Below the pieces are notes generated by a model. The model saw only the letters and a program-made list of their open reading frames with translations, did no database searches and was not told where the DNA came from. 64,000 bases of DNA from Laguncularia racemosa (taxonomy: Eukaryota > Streptophyta > Magnoliopsida > Myrtales > Combretaceae). The stretch's first letter is position 1; every line of letters begins with the position of its first letter. Below are positions 35,701 through 47,188 of this stretch, one piece after another. The stretch spans positions 124,001-188,000 of the forward strand of contig JBBMOL010000147.1 in NCBI GenBank assembly GCA_037954665.1. The letters run 5' to 3'. Position numbers and translations under genes: made by a program.

Positions 35701-37303
35701 TTATGCGAGGCTAGGTGAAATTGGTCCACATATGACAAAGAGTTTTATTCAGTAGTGCGTGCCTTGAGGACCTGGGAACATTACCTAGTGGGCAAAGAAT
35801 TCGTACTATATTCGGATTGTGATGCCCTTAAACACTTGAATAATCAGACCAGGATTAGCAAAGATATGCATGCACGATGGATTCAATTTTTGCAGAAGTT
35901 TCCGTTTAAGCTGAAACATAAGTCGAGAGTCTACAATAAAGTTGCAGATGCCTTGAGTAGGCGAGCCAGTCTGTTGGTGACACTTCATACTGAAGTGGTG
36001 GGTTTTGAGCATATGAAAGACCTGTATGGGACTGATAATGATTTTAAGGATACTTGGGAGATGTGTCGAGATAAACAGTCTAGCAGTGACTTCCATATTT
36101 ATGAGGGGTACTTAATGAAGGGGAATCAATTGTGCATTCCAGAGTCTTCTTTGAGGGAGAAGTTGATTCGTGACTTACATGGGGGTGGATTAGCAGGTCA
36201 TCTGGGAAGGGATAAGACCATTGCTGCAATCAGTGCTAGATACTACTGGCCACACTTGAGGCGTGACGTTGGGAGGATTGTGCAATGGTGTTATACGTGC
36301 CATACGTCCAAGGGTCAGGCCCAAAACACTGGCCTCTACACTCCATTCCCTATTCCTAATAACATATGGGAGGATTTGTCCATGGACTTTGTCATGGGAT
36401 TGCCCCGTACCCAACGGGGCGTTGACTCTGTTTTTGTTGTGGTGGATAGGTTTTCCAAGATGGCCCATTTTATCCCATGTCGGAAAGTTGCTAATGCTCA
36501 GGTCATTGCTAAGTTGTTCTTTAAGGAAGTGGTACGCCTACATGGAGTGCCTAAATCTATTACTTCAGACAGAGACAGCAAATTCCTGAGTCATTTCTGG
36601 AGAACCTTGTGGCAGCTGTTTGATTCCTCCCTAAACTATAGTAGCACGACTCACCCACAAACGGATGGTCAGACAGAAGCAGCAAATCGAACCTTGGGCA
36701 ATCTCATTAGGAGTATCTGTGGTGAGAAACCCAAGCAATGGGACGTGGCATTGGCTCAGGCGGAATTTGCTTATAACAGTGCCGTTCACAAGACAACAGG
36801 TAAGTCTCCATTCTCTATTGTCTATACCAATACTCCTAACCATGCTGTGGATTTGATCAAGCTTCCAAGGGGTACTGAGTTTAACGCAGCAGCCAAGAAC
36901 CTAGCGGATAGTCAGCAGAATACTACAGCTGAGGTGAGGGCGAAAATTGAACAATCCAATGCCAAGTACAAAGCTGCAGCTGACAAGCATCGAAGGCGAC
37001 AAGTGTTTTCAGTGGGTGATCAAGTTATGGTATTTTACGCAAGGAACGGTTTCTGTTGGAAAATACAGCAAGCTTCAACCTAAAAAGTATGGTCTGTATA
37101 AGATCGTGCAGACAATCAATGATAATGCTTATGTAGTTGGCTTACCAAACACCATGGGCATTTCAAAGACATTCAATGTCGCTGATATCTTTCCTTTCTT
37201 CCCTGATGATGAGGCGTTATATCCTACAGAGAACTCGGAGTCGAGTTCTTCTCTGGTGGGAGAGAATGATGGAGGGGATACAAGACGCGAACACACGGTC
37301 TGA
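32728..37303 (+). pseudogene. gag-pol polyprotein of gypsy element 1, three stops and one frameshift
   Basis: One frame runs from ATG 32728 (MSGDGSSGGG) to about 37052. It is broken by in-frame TAG at 33526, TAG at 34588 and TGA at 35716. A frameshift near 37052 moves the last part into another frame, ending at TGA 37301. Gag core: about 33136-33520. A zinc knuckle near 33848-33895 has lost its second Cys (CYRYNQPGH). Protease: VDSGSYENIIG near 34120. RT: with intact YFDD near 35190. RNase H: VDCDASGVGIGAV near 35620. Integrase: HHCC 36172-36303, then SMDFVMGLPR, SDRDSKF and TDGQTEAANRT. There is no canonical chromodomain at the C-terminus. The final codons lie 37 nt inside the 3' LTR. Confidence 0.93.
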
Positions 37304-37691
37304 AGCACGGTTTCTGCGCACGGCCTAAAGCACAGCCGTGTCTCGAACAAGGAGATCAAACAGCGAATTTTCACAGAGTCCAACACGGCCTGAAGCACGG
37401 CCGTGTCTCGAGCAGGGGTATCGAACAACAAATCCTCACAGAGTCCAACACGGGTTGAAGCACGGCCGTGCCTTCGACCGTGTACGCGTAGATTCGCCTT
37501 TTCTTTTATTATTTTAAGGGAGAGTATATAAACCCTTTTGTTAGTCATGTTAGGGTTACGTCTTATTTTATATTTGAAATACATTTTGTGAGAGGCTTCT
37601 CTCCTTTAACGGGTTGTGTGCAACTGTAGTTTGTTTGTAGATTCATTCGTTGAGTGATTCTCGTCCCTTTTTACGCTAACTCGCTGCGTCA
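37267..37691 (+). repeat. 3' LTR of gypsy element 1
   Basis: 425 bp. It differs from the 5' LTR mainly by about 12 extra bases in the CACGGCCGTG-rich zone (near 37322-37340) and scattered substitutions. Its TATA box is at about 37525. Confidence 0.95.
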
Positions 37692-37696
37692 CTAGT

Positions 37697-39365
37697 CAAG
37701 CTTTAAGTTTAGTACTATGTTGTTTCGACTTGATTTATTTTATAACCCTAAGGTCAAATAAATAATTCTATCTATTTTCCATTCCCTCATCCCAAACATA
37801 GTGTAAAAGTTTATCTTTATCTCTCTATAATTTTTATAAACATATAAATAACATTCAAACCATTATTGAAATCACAAAACTATTTTTGAAAAAATCATAA
37901 ATATAAATCTTTTGATTTATATACACATATTTTTAAAAATGATAAGATGTGAAATCATATTTTTCGAGTTTCAGCGATTTATCAATAATATTTTAAATGG
38001 CATCTTTTTAGTTTTTAAATTTCTTGGAAATATCTTACCATCAGTGGTCTTTGACTCGTTGAAAAACTTCGACCGTCTATTATGGGGCATGAGCACTTTT
38101 TCTTTGGCCGAACGGCATACGAAATTGCCGCGAATCCTCCCCACAAGGGTATTTTCTTTTCAGTAGATTCATCTGTCGATGCAGTTAGAACTTGGAGAAA
38201 TAAAGGTCAAATGTGTATCTTATTACCAAATATTATTTGAATAAGGAAAAATAATAAAGATACCAAACATGTGTTATTGGTTTTAATAATATAGATTATA
38301 GGAAAGATAAATAAAGAGTAAATATGTATCTTATTACTAAATATTATTTAAATAAAAAGGCACTAAATACCAAACGTGCCTCATTAATTTTAATAACATA
38401 GATAAAAACACATAACATCATAACTACACTTGATTTTTGATATTTTAAAACACCATTGTAACCATTTGAGGCTCCATGGACCGACCTGACTCAAGAACCA
38501 CATATAAACCAACCCGATTTGATCTACCACTAATTATGTTTAATAAACATTATGGACTTTTATTAGACGCTATCAATAAAAAATAATTACACTTTTATAT
38601 TGCTTATAAAACTAGTCAATGTTTTATTTTTACCAACTAAAATTTGATCAAGTAAAGCAACAATTGACTCGGTACACTCTTTGGAGTGTGATTATAAACT
38701 ACAAACACATCAATCAAGCTATCAACGTGATGCGATACATAGCAATATGATATGTGGTTGTGTATGGAGGCAGTTGATTCCACCATCGGTGGCTAATTTG
38801 ACTCTTCAATTCATAGACTCTCATATTCAATCCGATTATGCTTGCTGCCTCGGTTTACATAAGACAAATTAAACCTGAGTCGAGTCGTGTTTGTTTGTTG
38901 AATGAATATTGGTTGTGCCGTTGTGGCATACACAAATCACATCATGTATTCGATTCGACATTTGCATGTGATTATGTTGACATTTTACTTGTTAGGTTTG
39001 CTAATTCGTCTTACGTTGGAGTTCGTCTTAAAATAATTCAAGTATTAACAAATGAGAAATAAGAGTGGAATGAAATTACCATTTTATGATAATAGAATAG
39101 AATTTGAGTTAAACTTGAATGGTTATTTTTTAGAAAATTGAGAGTTGGATAGCTAATAAAAATATTAGAATACTCTTTTATACAACTTATCATTATTTTT
39201 CTATTCTTTTGGGGAAAAAAATGGAATTTGTATAGTATGTGCAAATACATACATCTCATTAAATTATTGGAATAAAAATATATTCTCAACATATTTTATA
39301 AAAGAATATAAAAATTATGATAAACTATATAATATATACATGAAATTATTTATTTATTTCCATGT
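37697..39365. other. AT-rich intergenic DNA, nothing recognised
   Basis: It begins with the continuation of the repeat interrupted by gypsy element 1. Short open frames at 37912-38166 and 38681-39062 match no known protein. No element termini were defined. Confidence 0.4.
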
Positions 39366-39369
39366 GGCA

Positions 39370-39600
39370 ATCTAATATTTTGACACTTGTCAGACTTTGA
39401 TTTGTACATATTAGTTAGAATAGTTAGTGTAGTTTAGTTCAAGTATAAATAGTAGGTTTCAAGTTTATATACAGTTTTAGCAAACTCATCTTCAATACAA
39501 TACATTTACACTTTCTGGTGCTCTATTTTTTTTCTTTGGTTCATCTTCTGCAATTACTCAATTCTAGTTCGTTATCTGCAATTGCTCAATTTCTCACAAT
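39370..39600 (+). repeat. possible Ty1/copia-type LTR fragment
   Basis: The order TTAGTTAGAATAGTTAGTGTAG, TATAAATAG (about 39446), then AATACAATAC and TTCATCTTCTGCAATT resembles the promoter-to-R region of copia LTRs. No internal domain or second LTR is nearby, and the edges are uncertain. Confidence 0.35.
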
Positions 39601-40260
39601 ATACGTATATGCACATTCAATGTATGCAATCATATTATAAGTAAGTGTATTTCTCACAATATATATGTGTGTTTGTAGACGAATACATACATTTTTATAT
39701 ATGTATGTGTGAGTTAATGTGTATATGTATATATGTATAAATATATATACATGTAAGTTACGATATAAACATATGTTTTAATATATATGTAAATAGACAC
39801 ATAGTGTATACATGACTGTATGAGCTTATATGTATATGTACATATATGTAAGTATAATATATTACATATATGGGTATTTCTTTATATATTTCATATCAAT
39901 ATGTTACATTGATATACACAATAAATATATATTATATATGTATAGCATATGTATGTATTACATTTATGGGTATTTATTCATATATGTCATGTCAATATAT
40001 TACATGTATTAATATACACAATAAATATATATGTTATAATATATATAGTATTATATATATTTACACATTATAATATGGGTGTTTATATGTATGTGTGTAT
40101 TTATACATATGCATCGATAACTTAAACGTATGGTATAATATATATTTTAATATATGTATAACGTATAACTTATATATGAGCATATATGCATATTCATATT
40201 TGAATATATAATATATATAAATATAAGATATAGATATTATATATGAAAAGCATTTATGTA
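39601..40260. repeat. AT-rich low-complexity region with a 96-bp tandem duplication
   Basis: Dominated by TATATGTATGT-type sequence. A unit starting ATTACATATATGGGTATTTC at 39861 recurs at 39957 (ATTACATTTATGGGTATTTA), giving a tandem pair with a 96-bp period. Open frames here are by-products of the repeat. Confidence 0.7.
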
Positions 40261-40684
40261 CATATTAAATAAATGGGAAATGTAATCATGATAAGATTAT
40301 TTATTTATTTTTTAAAAGCAATGAAGGTTAGAATTGCTATTACTTAGTGTTTTTTGAAAGGAAATACTATTCTTATATAAAATGCAATTAAATATGGGAA
40401 TTACCATTCTATAAGGAATAGGATTGGAATGGATTGGTAATTCTATCAACCAAATGTACCGTAAAGGAATGGATGAAAAGGGCATGGGCATGGGAGTTGA
40501 AGTTATAAAAGAGACACGAGTCAAAGTTCCCTCTTAGATTCAAAGCATGATAGAAATTAAATAAATATACATGATCTTTACTTTTTGCTATTGGCATACA
40601 TGATCTTGCTAAATAAATATACCTTGACATGCTCATGGAAGCCATGAATAAAGTTTAGATTTTGCTGATAGGCCATTTTAGCTA
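40261..40684. other. AT-rich DNA, nothing firm
   Basis: Contains GGAATAGGATTGGAATGG-like and ATTGGTAATTC-like motifs of the kind seen in small non-autonomous DNA transposons, but no termini could be shown. Confidence 0.3.
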
Positions 40685-41148
40685 TGGATCTAGGCTCGGT
40701 CCAAGCCCATATCTCACATAAGAAGCTTGGTCGCGAGCCTAAGTGAAATCTCGGCTTTCCTACCTTTGGCTTCTTAACCCGATCAATTGCAGAGAGGACT
40801 CATTGTAAATCAAGTGGCCCACTCTCCCACCACTTGAGCACCCTAGATGTGTAACCATGGATGTGCCCTATGTTCTCCAAGGATAACCACATATGTGCCT
40901 TATGTTCTCTAAGAGTAATTGCATACCGGCACTACTTATAAATACCCAAAGTTGTCTACTAGTAAAAGGATCGAAACCTTTTAGCCTCTTAGCTATTCTT
41001 TTATCTATCTCTTACTCTCACTTAGCATTTTAACTTAAGTATCAGAGTAGTGATGCTGGACAGCCTTGGTACCTTCATAGCTCATACTTTTTTTTGGCAT
41101 TTTGTAGGTTCACTTACCTCCCTACTACTACTACATCAACAAACAACA
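40685..41148 (+). repeat. 5' LTR of the Tat-lineage element
   Basis: Begins TGGATCTAGGCTCGGTCC (start inferred from family resemblance) and ends AACAAACAACA. A TATAAATAC box is near 40940. Confidence 0.65.
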
Positions 41149-41734
41149 TTTAATGTTGTCTTTTTGTGAACCATGACCATGACCAGTAACACTAGATCCA
41201 AATAAAAAACATTGACAATTCACCTTCCTAAAAACTTTACCAAACTAATTTAACACACTCATAATAACAAAACCCCTAAGGTAGAGAAGATAAGTTAACT
41301 CATCTAAAGTAAATACTCACCAACCTTCATGCTAAAAATACTCAACTTCACACACTAGTGGACCAGCTCTAATAGCAACAACATCGTCCTTCATGTATAC
41401 GCATTGTGGAGCATAATGATGATCGGCTATCCACCCAATCACCCCTACCTACCCTCTTAGCGCCCGATAGCAGTCTAAAATGTAGCATCACTTGCATTGC
41501 CACCACTACTTGATCCCATTACTTCGCATAGTAGAGCATCACCTCTACCCTAGCAGCCACAACCATCTGAGGCACACTCCCATCATTCTCTATATGAAGC
41601 CGATGTAGGAGAGCTAGAAGACATGATTTAGAGACTTTTCGACCTACGTGATAGTAAGAAATTTTATCTATGGGATCAGTACTCGTTCACCCAATCTCTA
41701 TTTATACAGGAGATCCAAGGCGAGGTGTTTCTCC

Positions 41735-43990
41735 CTTACATTCATATCCTAATGTTGGAATTTTACGATGGTACCACCGATCTAAGGGATCACCAAAGCT
41801 GCTTCATGTCTCAAATGTGCCTCTTAAGATGTAGCAATGCCATTGCTTGCAAGACCTTCTCGAGACTCTAAAAATGCCTACTTGGACGTGGTATAACCAT
41901 TTGAAGCTAAACTCTATCTCGAGTTTCAAGGAGCTCAACAAGTAATTTTATCAATATTTCCTGGTTAGTAAAATTTCAATGAAGGATTCTTTCAGCTTGA
42001 ATCCCATTCGCCAAAAACAGGATGAGTTCATTAGAGACTACTTGTCTAGATTCATAGCAGCCATGCTTGAGATTCCCAATCTCGACATGTAAGTCACCTT
42101 TAATGTTGCCATGATGGGGGTATGCCCCTCACGTCACTTCTTCTAGTCCATTTTTAAATAGAAGCTGGAAAATTTTGACAAATTTTACAGACGAGCCGCA
42201 AAATTCATTACCATAGAGGATAACATAAGAGCTCATAAGGAGGCCGACTAAAGCAAGTCAAATAAAAGGAAGGACGACAAAGACCAACTTACCATAAAAG
42301 ATTGGCTCAATCCTAGGAACAATGAAGACTCATCCTGTGGGTGAAAAAACGGTAAATGCTATAGAAAGCACACCATTCCATTATGTGGACTACACCCCCA
42401 CTTAACCAACCTAAAGGCCAAATACTCCTTGAAGTGCCCAATAAAGGTATACTTATATGGCTTGAAAAACTTAGGGGACCCCCCTCTAAAAGGAACTCAA
42501 ATAAGTATTGCCACTTCTATGAAGATGTAGGACACTACGGAGGACTATGTCCAATTAAAAAATGCTTTAGAAGATGCCATCAAAAGGGGGTACCTTTGCG
42601 AGTACATCAACAACCATCCTGACGAGGCCGAAAGGCTAACATAAAGGAAGCTAGTTGAGCTGGACAATTGGTCGAGTAGTTCTACCCCTCAACTAAATCG
42701 ATAGGGCCCCCAATAGCATAGTGAACATGATTATCGAGGGACCTCTGAGGGGTGGACAACCAAGTTCCAACAATAAAACTTATGTTTGACCCTAGCAAAT
42801 GATGAACTTGCACAATAAGAAGCCTAAAGTGGATAACTCCATTTCCTTTTCGAAGGAGGACTTGGAGGGTATTCAAGGTCTACATAATGATGTGCTTATC
42901 ATATCAGCCTGGATTGGTGGTTTTGAAGCTTAGAAAACGCTGATTGATGTCTGAAGCTTTGCAGACATCATTTTTAAAGCAGTGTATAATTAGATGAAAC
43001 CAAAGCTCAAGGAAAAATTGAAGTCGTATAACCAAGATTTATATGGTTTGAACAACCAAACTGTCTGAGTTGCCAAGATAATTTCCCTCCTCATGGGGCT
43101 TAATGATGACAACAACGTCGCCAAACAGCTTATTGATTTTCTAGTGGTTGATTGCTAGTCTCCTTATAATGTCATAATAGGAAGACCAAGACAGAACGCC
43201 TTCAGCATGGTCCCTTCTATGGTGTATCTAAAAGCTAAGCTTCCTACCTTAATGGGAGTTGACTTATGCCAAGGAGACCAATCTTTAGCAGGGTCATGCT
43301 ACCCTATAGGCTTTGACTAGGGGAGAGGTTCTCACTATTGAGACAGGGCTAAAGGAAAAGTTGGGTAATAGGGGAGAACTTGTCGAGGAGATCGGGACGA
43401 TATAGCTCGATAATAAACCTAAACACACAATGCAAGTAGAAAAGTTGACGTGCATTGAGCTAAAACAACGTCTCATTGACTTCTTCCAATCGAATAATAA
43501 TGTTATTGCTTGGTCTTCGATTGATATGCCAAGCATTCCCTCAGAGATAATCACACATTGCCTTAACATTCCCGACCTTCAAGGTGATAAAACAAAAGAA
43601 GAAGAAGAAGAAGAAGAAGCAATTTTGCCCCTAAAAGGTAGATGGTGATTGAAGAGAAGGTGTAGAAGTTGTTATAGATAGGTTTCGTAAGGGAGGAGCC
43701 CTACCTCACTTAGCTAGTTAATTGTGTGCTGGTTAAAAAGTTTAATGGGAAATGGTGCATGCGCATCAATTTCACCAATTTAAATAAAGCCTCGTTAAAA
43801 GACTACTTTCCCCTCCTAAGGATCAACCAACTAATTGACTTAACCTCAAGCTATACTCTCCTAAGCTTCATAGATGCCTTCTAAGGCTACAATCAAATTA
43901 GGATGTATGAACTCGACTTTGTCCACACTTTGTTTGTCACCAATTTTGGCATGTATTATTATAGCGTCATGTCCTTCAAACTAAAGAATG
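41735..43990 (+). pseudogene. gag, protease and partial RT of the Tat-lineage element
   Basis: Broken frames follow the Tat/Ogre order. YDGTTD is near 41768. The gag core SFSLNPIRQKQDEFIRDYLS is near 41980-42045. A CHFYEDVGHYGGLCPIKKC segment at about 42510-42570 corresponds to the lineage's Cys/His motif. A protease-like ISAWIGGF...LIDV region and DFLVVDC-SPYNVIIGRP lie at 42900-43185. RT starts near 43440 (RLIDFFQSNNNVIAWSSID) and runs through NGKWCMRINFTNLNKA, LLSFIDAF and GYNQIRMY to MSFKLKNVGSTYQ, where the 3' LTR begins (about 44005). There are many stops and frame changes. Confidence 0.8.
43595..43620. repeat. (GAA)n microsatellite inside the decayed RT
   Basis: A run of about eight AAG/GAA triplets between conserved RT blocks. 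It adds a poly-Glu stretch absent from the family, so it expanded after the element died or inserted. Confidence 0.75.
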
Positions 43991-44007
43991 TAGGGTCGAC
44001 TTACCAG

Positions 44008-44445
44008 ATCCAAGCCCATATCTCACATAGGAAGCTCGATTGCGAGCCCAAGTGAAATCTCAACGTTCTTACCTACGACCTCTTGACTTGATCAACTGCA
44101 AATAAGGCTCATTGTAGACCGAGTCACCCACTCTCCCATTACTTAAACACCCTAAATGTATAATCACGGACTTACCCCATGTTTTTCTAGGATAACTATA
44201 GATGTGCCCCATGTTCTCCAAAAGTAATTGTACACTAACACTATTCATAAATATCTCAAGTTGTCTACTAATAAAAGGATCAAAAACTTTTAGCCTCTTA
44301 GCTATTCTTTTAATTGTCTTTTCCTCTCACTCAGTATTTTAACTTGAACATAGGAATGATAACATCAAGCAACCCCAACACCCAGAACTCATGCTTTTTT
44401 GGCATTTCACGAATTCACTTAACCCTACCAAATTAACAAACAACA
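44008..44445 (+). repeat. 3' LTR of the Tat-lineage element
   Basis: Matches 40703-41148. Its first bases are missing or fused to the RT sequence at about 44005, marking the deletion join. Confidence 0.7.
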
Positions 44446-44969
44446 AAATCTATGCGCATACTAATTATAACTTAGAATTAGTATTAGATAAAAGGTTCTG
44501 TTTGGATCTTAGCATTTTTTTTAAATAATAATAATAACAATAGCAGTAAATTCTGTTATGTCTAGTTTCATTTTTTCCAAACAATTTTTTACCTTAGTAA
44601 ATGTACATAAAAATTTCACAAGTTTTACAAAGTGAGGCATGCCCATATTACTTGATAAATTACAAGTACTACGAGGACTAAGAACATCGGAACGATAGAA
44701 TCGAAATCTTGCAATGGAACAAAAAAAAAAAAATACTGGACTTTGAAGTTGCAGGATAAAGCCTCTAGGCTCTACTTGCATAACGATGAAATATAAGATT
44801 CTCACATTTTGCTTTTTCTCGCATGGAAAAGGATGAACGCATTAAGCTCATCTCCTCTCCTTTATGAAACAGTACTAAAATTTTATAAAAATGGCAACAG
44901 TCAGGAACAGGACGGAGGTGGAATTAATTCGGATAAGCAGGTCCGGTTCGAACGAACCACCCGCTCCCC
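44446..44969. other. 3' flank of XYL1
   Basis: Between the Tat-lineage element and the XYL1 stop codon. The part nearest the gene (about 44600-44969) is probably its 3' UTR on the minus strand. No other feature was recognised. Confidence 0.45.
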
Positions 44970-47157
44970 TCAACTCTTACCCCCCATTTTCCAGGACATA
45001 GCAAAGTTCTTCCCGACAGGCAATTTCAGACCACTAATCTCCACCATCACACTCTTTATGTCTCCAGCTTCCAGTGTCTCCTGGTGTAATACCTGTTGGG
45101 AGACAGACATTTCCACATCAGGACTGGTGGCAGCCTGGTCACCATCGATCTCAAGATCGAATGCTTCTATTCCTTCCAATCCCAACACGGTTAATTTCTG
45201 AATGATCCAGCCATTCTTTAGGGCAAAGTCACCCTCCAGCACCTGAGACCACACCTTTACTTTTCCACTGCTTATGGTTGCAAAGAAATCTATGTATGTC
45301 GAGGAACCTTTGCTTATTGCCATCTCAGGAAGTTCGTCATTGTCTAGGAACAGCTTTCCTTTAGCTTCTCCATCAGTAGCCCCCGCTGGGAACGTTATGA
45401 CAAGGGCGAAGGGTGTCATCCTAGCTTCTTTAGAAAGCATTCCACCTTGCTGCATTGGTAGTATTGTCTTCTCATAAACATGTACGTTAACCGCGTGCAA
45501 TGGAGTATCAAGGGTGACATACTTTCCTCCTTTAGATACAATCGTCTGTGTCATATCAAACAAACTGTACCAGCTGCCAGGAGGGAAAAGAGCCTTAACC
45601 TCTGTTTTCCCCTGCTCAAGTACTGGGGATATCATAACACTACTCCCAAGCAAGAACTGGGTGCTCAAACCGTAACATTCCGTATAAGTAGGGAATGAAA
45701 AGAACACAGGCCGGGCAATTGGGGCACCCGAAATGTGAGCCTCATAGTTCAAGGTATACAAGTAAGGCAAGAGCTTGTACCTCATGCCTAGAGCATTTCT
45801 ACCAGATTCTGCCACGGATTCCCATTGATAAAGCTCTTGCCGTGGTGAGTAGTAATTGGCGTGATCTCTAGAGAAGGGGTAGAATGCGCCAACTTCAATC
45901 CAACGATTGCAGAGCTCCTCGGTTGGTGCAGGATAGAACCCGCATATATCTGCTCCAACCATCGGTATGCCAAACATCCCAAAATTCAACACAGTTGAGA
46001 TAGAGTACTTTAAATCTTCCCAAGTACCTTTGTTATCCCCTGTCCAATGAGCAGCATATTTTCCAGAACCAACAAAGGTGGAACGTGATAAGATAAACGG
46101 CCTCTTTCCCTCCAGGCCCTGAAGAGCTTTATGCGTTGCAATGGATTCTGAGAAACCAAAAAGGCTGTGCGCGTCGTACTCTAAGACACCGTTGTAGTGA
46201 TACGCACTAGTTGCTATGGTTTTAAATCCTACAGGAGCTTGCATTCCGGACGCATTTATCTTGTAAGGAGGATCATCCCATCTCGTCTTTGTTATGTTGA
46301 CACAGTCTAAGCAGCAGATCCAGCCAGGGCCTGTCCCGTTTGGACATATCCTATCTTTGGGAACCGTGCACTTTCCCGAACAGAAATTTGAAACTTCATT
46401 CATGTCGATCCACAAGCCATCAACCGGGACAAGTTCATGAAAACGGCGGACTTCTTTACCCCACCATTCCACTGTCTTCGGGTTTAGGAAGTCAGGAAAG
46501 TGAACAGCACCAGGCCAAACTTGAGCAACGAAGGGCTCGCCCTCGTACTTGATGAATACATCATTGGCAATCCCTCTCTGATACACCCCATAGGAAGAAT
46601 TGATGGCAATACCAGGATCATTGATGACAATGTATTTCATGCCAATGCTGTGTATCTTTTCCAGGAAGGCCAAAAGCTTTGGCCGGGGATAGTTTGTGGG
46701 GTTGACGGTGAAATCCTTCTTACCATCCATGTGATCGTCGTCCGTCCAGATCACATCAAGGGGGATTTTAGCCTTGTGATAGTTCTCTACCACATCTTCT
46801 ATCACAGAGAGGTTGTGGTATCCCCATCTGCATTGATGAAAACCTGCAACACCCAAAATCCTTGAGCGATTAGCTATTATGTTGAAATTAGCAGAGCATA
46901 TAGAATTTGACAAATTAAGTTCCAACTTAAACAAAATATTCTAGTCTCTTAGGGAAACAACGGAAAGCATGATCGAATCTCTCCGCTTGTGCATGGAATA
47001 TCCTTTTTTTTAGTAATGTCGATATGTGATAAACTAAATTAATACCAGCGAGCATCCAAAATGCACTACACAAACCACTGAATTCATCAAAGGTATAATG
47101 CTAGATGAATGTGGGCTCATATTTCTTCAACGACAGTCTTAAAGTCCGAGTGAGAAC

Positions 47158-47188
<31 letters not shown>

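Larger units (their letters stand above)
32280..37691 (+). mobile_element. Ty3/gypsy LTR retrotransposon 1, structurally complete, coding disabled
   Basis: A 5.4-kb element with two LTRs (32280-32693 and 37267-37691) and a perfect 5-bp target duplication CTAGT (32275-32279 and 37692-37696). A tRNA-Met-type primer site TGGTATCAGAGC lies at 32696-32707, two bases after the 5' LTR. A purine-rich tract GGTGGGAGAGAA lies just before the 3' LTR. Domain order gag, protease, RT, RNase H, integrase is that of Ty3/gypsy. By eye the LTRs differ by about 11 substitutions and two indels (about 97% identical), so insertion is fairly recent. It lies in the same strand orientation as none of the host genes and sits between ERF118 and XYL1. 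Confidence 0.95.
40685..44445 (+). mobile_element. Tat-lineage Ty3/gypsy element, internally truncated and decayed
   Basis: Two direct LTR copies (about 40685-41148 and 44008-44445) share AAGCCCATATCTCACATA, AGTTGTCTACTA, TTTTAGCCTCTTAGCTATTC and AACAAACAACA. Just inside the 5' LTR (41149-41172) is a decayed primer site that resembles the Tat-type GGCGCCGTCTGTGGGAAC with several C-to-T and G-to-A changes. The interior holds gag, protease and the first part of RT. The 3' LTR then begins abruptly inside RT, so the rest of RT, RNase H and integrase are deleted. No matching target duplication was seen. Confidence 0.8.

Noticed and set aside
39830..40073. Small Tyr/Ile-rich proteins
   Set aside because: Translation of an AT-rich tandem repeat; low complexity only.
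45274..46865. Plus-strand open frames across the XYL1 third exon
   Set aside because: They are antisense shadows of a strongly conserved enzyme frame.
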